The notes below the pieces were generated by a model. That model made no database searches, was not told where the DNA came from, and saw only the letters and a list, made by a program, of their open reading frames with translations. From Sipunculus nudus (taxonomy: Eukaryota > Annelida > Sipuncula > Golfingiida > Sipunculidae): 64,000 nt of DNA. The stretch spans positions 46,971,058 through 47,035,057 of the forward strand of contig CM049310.1 of assembly GCA_026874595.1 (NCBI GenBank). The letters are read 5' to 3'. How positions within the stretch are numbered: position 1 is the stretch's first letter; each line of letters starts with the position of its first letter. Made by a program: the position numbers and the translations under genes. Shown here piece by piece: positions 58,497 to 64,000 of this stretch.

Positions 58497-58977
58497 AAAA
58501 TAGAGGAATCAAATATTGTCAGACATTTTTACCACTACGTTGTTTCGTGCATCGTGCTGCACTCATCAGGTAAGACTATCTGATTGAAATGGTATGGTTC
58601 ATAACGGTGCATATTTGAGAAGTTTTATGTTGTGTGGGCAGTCCTTGGTTACGTAATTTTTATAGGCTACGCGGTACGTTTGCTGCTTATTTTTACTTAA
58701 CGACAGAAAACAAGGTGCGTTAAATCGTTAGGTGGATTCAACACGGTTCCGAGAACAATGCTGCTTTATGGAAAGGCACGGTCTATGGATTAAGGGATCA
58801 AAGCACATATTGTTTTTGTACAATAGCTGTTTGTGTCCAACAACTTGTGCTTTACCAAGGGCGTCTCCCTGACCAGCTTTAACTTGAAGGAACGGTTCGT
58901 GTATAAAGGAATAAAGCCGTTTCAGCGGCGATAATTATTATTACTCCTAATATTGTTGCTATTATTATTATTATTGC

Positions 58978-58992
58978 GGGGGGGGGGGGGGG
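58978..58992 (+). repeat. Poly-G homopolymer of 15
   Basis: Follows a short (TTA)n zone. Confidence 0.9.
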
Positions 58993-59488
58993 TATTTCGA
59001 TGTTAATCAATGGCGGGCGAGTGATGTAGCAGGTGGAAAAAGGTGGAATGATACTCAAATATCTTAAAATCAGAGATGATGCACAAAGTATACAGGGGTA
59101 TCGTTTTTTTTTAAATATTTACGTTTAATAACAATATTATTTTATTATCATTATATTATCATTTTTATTAGGCTATGTCCAGCTTATTGTGTAATAATGA
59201 TCATTTATCAACTTATTAGGAGAAGACTTAATTATGATAGAATTTAAATTTTACCGAAAATTTATCAATATGATATAGATATACCCTTTTATATCACTGC
59301 TGTAAACGTGTTGTACTGTTGTTTTAATAACTAGATGGAGATTTAAAACCTCAAAATACCATAACAGTTGCGTGTGTATTCAGGAATCCTATGTAACTTG
59401 ATGAGAGATGGACAACAAGTGAAGGGTACCTATGTGACGCTTGAAATGTCATTTGAATTATCAGTTTACAAAATGACTTATGTTTTAC

Positions 59489-59857
59489 CTTTCCAAGGGT
59501 TCCTCTCTATTTATCTATGGCCGCCTTGATACCGATAGACGCCGCGACCCCCACCTCTGCAATCAAGTTATGGCCACAAGCGTGACCTATTTCCGGTAAA
59601 GCGTCATATTCACATAAAATGGCGACAGTTGGGCTTCCGGTACCGTAAACAATCTTAAAACCGGTATCACTGAGGTAGTGACGCTCAATAGTAAAGCCAT
59701 ACCGGGAGAGAAAGTCTGTCAGATTCTTGTGTGCCTTCTGCTCTTCAAAGCAGAGCTCGGGATTTTTCCAAATCATCTGACTTATGTCATTGAGATCTGC
59801 CTTAGCAGCGTCGATTGTAGAACAAGCTGTGACGGCTAAACTGCTGGCGGTTTCCAT
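59489..59857 (-). pseudogene. PM20D2-like B, exon 1 with nonsense codon
   Basis: 369 bp from METASSLAVT to donor gtaaaac, exactly the length of A exon 1. The open frame extends 5' to 59929, but the Met at 59857 aligns with A. TAG at 59507-59509 truncates it six codons before the splice site. Confidence 0.82.
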
Positions 59858-59929
59858 GATTTTTCTAACCAGAGAGTGATTTTCAGCGACCCGCATGCAG
59901 TGTCGTGTTGCAAGCTGACAGAGCGACAA

Positions 59930-62900
59930 TCCATGCTTGTCAGACTTGGCATTTGAACTTGCACGTGATTCCTAGACGATTGCGCGGTTAGTTGGTCAAA
60001 GTCTGCTCATTGCAATAGGTCGACTTCCTCATATTTCTATCATTGTTATTTGATCACACGTTTTGTGGGCGATCGTGAACAGTATATTGAAATATAAACC
60101 AATAATCAGGTTATAGGATAATGGTTTTACATAAATTAAGTCTAATAAATTGCAGTCTCCCATTCAGGGGGTAAGAGATCCTTTAGAACGGACGAAACAG
60201 GATCTCCCAAGCACTTAATCACATCATCCTTTCTAAAGATTATTGAAACCTAAAGTAAAAATAACGGCATTATAAAACATACAACTAACATATTCTGAAA
60301 GCTTAGTGAGTTATTGAATCAAGCAGGGAATCGCTCTCATCGTTTAATCTGTACATCACAAACCCAGAGCTGTAATCTGCAATAAAGATAACAAACGGCC
60401 TGTTGAATTAAGGACTATTAAAAAATTATGATATTTTTGGGGTAAAAACATGCAGCAGTGGCCTTAGGACGGACGATTTTACAAAATGTATTAACACGGG
60501 GAAGTTGAAAATTTTAATAGGAACACCCTTTGTGGGTGTTTTGAAATTTAAAAATTAAATTGCTGGATCGATATATCTCTTTATATATCTTAAGCACAAG
60601 TTGACTATGAGAAACTTTGACGGTAAAATGAGATAAATATCGGGACATTGTAACAATCTATATAGGCCATACTGTCATTTATATCTATAGTACGGTCAGG
60701 GTTAATCTATAACAGTTATATAGATACACAGATAAATATTGCTTATATTATGTAGGTATTTTAAAGTATACACCTGTCTGTATCATAACTATCTAACTAA
60801 AATTTTACATAAATTGTACAACGATGAGTTTTATTAACAGCCTTTGTGGAAAATTGAAGAATAGTTTTTAATATTAATTTGGATTCGGGACACTCACTTC
60901 TAGACTGGTACCCCGCTCTACTATGGCACCGCTGCTCTAGGCCAATCATAGAGACGGGCGTACAACGCCATGTTATGTACCCCCGGCAGACTGGTTCCAA
61001 CTCCAGTATATATTATATATGATAAAAATAAGCATTTCGTTTGCTCAGAGAAGTAACCAAAAGTTGGCTGTACATTACGTGTGACATTAATGATTGGATA
61101 AATAGATATTAATAATAAATCACTGCTACGCGCAGTGGAATATCAAAGATTCAGTATATCGTATTATCTATACATCCATTATTCAATTTTTGTGCAACAA
61201 CTCATTCTTCAATATCTGAAAACTAGAAATAACTAAAGAAAGTTATTTTATAAGATATCTTCACGGATGCTCAAGCAGGATCGCGTGCACGTCCATGTCA
61301 ACTGGTATGAGCGTGCATACTCTAGTTGGAACCAGTTTACAGGTAAGTCAGGAGTTGCAACTGGGAGTCCTTAAGATGGCGTTGTACGCCTGTCTCTATG
61401 CTCGGCTGAGGGCCATAATAGAGCAGGGTACCAGTCTAACTCACTTCGAACATGGGGACCACAATTCATTTCAAGATATTGTGAATTATTCATCCATCCC
61501 TCCAACCCTAGACAGTTACCCACTATCATCCCTATAATGCTGGACTACCCAAATGGGTTAGCCAATCATAATACTTTCCGGCGCTGCTGACCTCTACTGG
61601 TACTTCGGTTTGTGACTTCAGGTCATATAATCCTATAATTCTACATGACCCGGGGTCCTGAAAAGTGAATGGTTTGGCTTATTCTGATTGGCTCTAGCCA
61701 TTATACCTGATGGCCTTAAATTCCCCTCATTTGCTTTTATCTGTGTTTAACATAATCTAAAACAAAGTATCATATTTTAATCTGTGGCCAATCAAAGATG
61801 TGATGTGCAAAGGAATGTAAGGGTCTGCTTGGAGGGGCATCTTTGGCTTCACCACTTTTGGACTAGGAACGTGAGAAAACGAGATTCATAACCACTAATT
61901 TTCTTTGCCTTGTTTGACCTTAGAAACAACGAACACTCTGGTAGGGAGTTTAATATAAGAATTTATTTTCAAAGGTGAACAAAAGAGGCGATGACTTCCG
62001 GACTTTTGAAGAAGTCATATGGAAAATAAAACAGCCACGTTATATCATCCACTTGCTAACCAACATGACTTAGATGAAGGCAGCCTCTGTCTGACCTCAG
62101 GTGATTGACGACTAAAGGGGACAAGTTCGCACCTTATGGCTCTTTACGAAGTCATTTGATCAGTATAGGGTATCAGCGTGAAAAAGAGATAGGTAGAAGT
62201 TAGCAAAGGTTTTGTGTAGTAACCAAACATTACGAATTAGTTTAAGCTTTATGTATAAATATTATTTTCAATTCAGACAGGCCGTTTTTGATATTTTGGT
62301 GATTTATAACTAAGTAGTTTTGTTGTTTTTTTTTCTGTGGCAGAAATTCTACGGCCCACTCTGCGGTCCACTCCGGCTTAAATTTGTATTTTGTTTTCCA
62401 TTACCTCCTTTTCAGTGAATATCAATGACATTGCTGTGGCCAGAGGGGTTAAGGAAAAAATATCAAACATGGGGACGGTTAGATCAAATTTTGGTGCGGA
62501 TGTGGGTATGCATCCACGCTTGAGGGATGTATGCGCTCTATCTGTGCGCTCTGTTTTAAATATAAATTAAATGTTTAAAATAGTTTTGAATCACATGCAG
62601 AAAGTTTCGAATATCGGTCCCCGACCACCATTATACAGAAAGTTAGAATTTCGACTGTAACATTTAATTATAACTATTGTGGGGAGTTGACCTTGATGTG
62701 TTCTTACATCATTAATATGCCATGACTGGTATGGGATTAAATATATACATAAACTCATTTCTTATCTGGTACATAGGCTTCAATTGATGTAACTGTGAAT
62801 CGGTGATTAAATGAGACCTATATATGTTAAGTGAGACCTATAGATGTAGCCGTGCATATATGTAATATTTTGTTGATTAAGTTCACAGAAATCATGTTAC

Positions 62901-63171
62901 CGTTTGGTGAGGGTGAATGTTTATCGAATTGTGTTGTGTTGGTTGTCGGTTATCTGATTGGCGGGGAAGGCATTAAGATAGATGAGGGAATGAGCGGAGA
63001 GGAGGAGAAATAATAATATCAAGAATAAAGTTAATGCAAATGCTTACCTGATAAAACTAAGTTTGCCCGTCACATATTTTCATTAAGATAGTTTGATAAA
63101 CATATTCATATATGAAATTGATCAATTAATAGATTATTAATATTATAGAATTCAAAGAGTAAAGTTAAGAG
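59930..63171. other. Intergenic region between copies B and C
   Basis: Apart from the inverted repeat at 60895-61446, nothing recognised. The open frames here lack domains. Confidence 0.5.
60895..61446. repeat. Inverted repeat (foldback-like), arms of about 120 bp
   Basis: The left arm (60895-61010) contains 'gactggtaccccgctctact', 'agagacgggcgtacaacgcc' and 'ctggttccaact'. The right arm (61317-61446) is its inverse ('agttggaaccag', 'ggcgttgtacgcctgtctct', 'gggtaccagtct'). The arms have diverged and differ by a small insertion. The 306-bp spacer has no coding frame. Confidence 0.7.
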
Positions 63172-63308
63172 TTATTTGAATTTTTCCATGTCTCTTCTGA
63201 AATCTTCTTTAACTTGTGCCATGAGATTTGGGTCAGACATGACATCAATTGCCACCATAGCTAATGCCTTGCCGTATGTTAAAGTATATGGCTGGGCTTC
63301 GGGTCTTC
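63172..63308 (-). CDS. PM20D2-like C, exon 6
   Basis: Acceptor catccag. [28 protein letters not shown], then the lysine-rich end and TAA (63172-63174). Confidence 0.82.
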
Positions 63309-64000
63309 CTGGATGAAAAAATATAATTAATATAATTAATATAATAAATATACTATAATATATTCAATAAATATAATAAATATGATAAATATAATATAAA
63401 AAAATATTATACTATATTATATAATACAATATAATAAACATAAACTAATAAATAAAATATAATTAATATAATATAATATATATAACAATACCATATCTGA
63501 TCACAAATTAATGTAATATAATACATATGTACATATATACATATATATATAACCATACCATAATTGATTACAATGTCATGTAATATAATGATATATCCTA
63601 TTACATAATACAATACAAAATTAAAATACAATGCTACAATGAGTGGCGCCACCTACCAGCAGCGTCTGCAAATTCACTCATGTGAATGGATGAGTCTGTC
63701 CCGATGTGGAAGACGGGATGAATGCTGGAAACGACGTATGAAACATTGCCCATGTCAGTGCTTCCTGAAGCACCCCCTGTCGTTGTGGTGACGTAATTGA
63801 CTCCGAGATCATTCAGTTTCCTTTCCAGAACGTCACACAGTGTGTTGTTGTGGATCATGTCGGCATACGCCTGCTTCTGAGGGGAAACGTCCTCTACCTG
63901 TGGATAAGGAGTACATGAGCTCGACTATGTTCAGTGTGAATCAGGTCGGTTTGGAGTACAAATCAAACGTGATTTTATTAAATTCCTGGCCCTTCTCCCC
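63172..64000 (-). CDS. PM20D2-like copy C, 3' part (runs off window)
   Basis: Two exons are visible: exon 5 (63897-63657, 241 bp) and exon 6 (63308-63172, stop TAA). Both are open with good splice sites, including the conserved gtaggtggcgcca donor. Exon 5 has [20 protein letters not shown]; exon 6 has VKEDFRRDMEKFK. Exons 1-4 must lie beyond 64000, so integrity cannot be judged. It is closer to B than to A. Intron 5 (63309-63656) is almost wholly an AT-rich simple repeat. Confidence 0.82.
63309..63656. repeat. AT-rich simple repeat filling intron 5 of copy C
   Basis: (AATAT)n/(ATATA)n-type sequence over most of the intron. The same intron in B (56580-56760) and, less strongly, in A (43985-44080) also holds ATAAT-type repeats, so the seed probably predates the duplications. 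Confidence 0.8.
63657..63897 (-). CDS. PM20D2-like C, exon 5
   Basis: 241 bp, same borders as B exon 5. See the findings for the mosaic similarity to B. Confidence 0.82.

Larger units (their letters stand above)
56423..59857 (-). pseudogene. PM20D2-like copy B, probable pseudogene
   Basis: Same strand and exon plan as copy A. Exon 1 (59857-59489) keeps GHACGHN but has an in-frame TAG at 59507-59509, where A reads Leu-Ser. No exon 2 counterpart, and hence no catalytic Glu segment, is visible between 58250 and 59488. Exon 3 (about 58245-58145) lacks its 5' half and is frameshifted. Exons 4 (57801-57647), 5 (57060-56820) and 6 (56571-56423) are open, with good splice sites and lengths equal or close to A. 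Either the gene died recently, or its 3' exons are used by another transcript, for example one starting from copy C. A SINE fragment sits in intron 4 and a (TA)n run in the 5' part. Confidence 0.8.

Noticed and set aside
59858-59929. Upstream extension of the PM20D2-like B open frame
   Set aside because: The Met at 59857 aligns with the start of copy A and gives the same exon length. The extension has no homology to A.

Overview
The window looks like a piece of a metazoan nuclear genome, most likely a mollusc and probably a bivalve. The evidence is AT-rich non-coding DNA, short coding exons with GT/AG introns, and several repeat types familiar from bivalves: tandem units of about 160 bp led by a CCCATGGG palindrome, GTCC-rich 140-bp arrays, MITEs with an ATTCGCG inner motif, and long poly-G and (TA)n runs. 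The species cannot be named from the sequence.

Layout, left to right. 1-7325 holds no recognised gene, one dispersed tandem-unit repeat (2730-4060) and poly-G tracts. 7326-12228 (minus) carries seven consecutive exons, in continuous reading phase, of a beta-propeller-like protein I cannot name. Its 5' end is unresolved, and a possible remote first exon sits at 39752-39856. 13374-20690 is a three-layer nest. A tandem-unit repeat is interrupted by a Ty3/Gypsy LTR retrotransposon (14597-19121; 161-bp LTRs, 5-bp target duplication ACTGT). That element's gag is in turn interrupted by a 1448-bp non-autonomous hAT-like DNA transposon (14863-16310; CAGACC...GGTCTG ends, 8-bp duplication TTCAGCAC). 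20.7-39 kb is gene-poor and holds an unusual series of unrelated minisatellites. The largest is a 34-bp unit in about 66 copies (28898-31160) with a 1116-bp higher-order duplication. The same stretch has two long hairpin elements and a tRNA-derived SINE.

43.8-64 kb is a head-to-tail cluster on the minus strand of three peptidase M20 domain-containing protein 2 (PM20D2-like) genes. Copy A (43834-48439) is complete: six exons and 396 codons plus a stop, with the metallopeptidase motifs present. Copy B (56423-59857) has a nonsense codon in exon 1, no visible exon 2 and a broken exon 3, but clean exons 4-6, so it is probably a pseudogene. Copy C is cut by the window edge; only exons 5-6 are visible, both open. 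B and C share a 210-bp tract at about 99% identity that changes abruptly to about 87% inside exon 5, which suggests gene conversion or recombination.

There are no rRNA genes, bona fide tRNA genes, CRISPR arrays or bacterial-type operons. Everything was read by eye. Exon borders rest on splice consensus plus phase continuity, and family names rest on motif recognition, not on a search.
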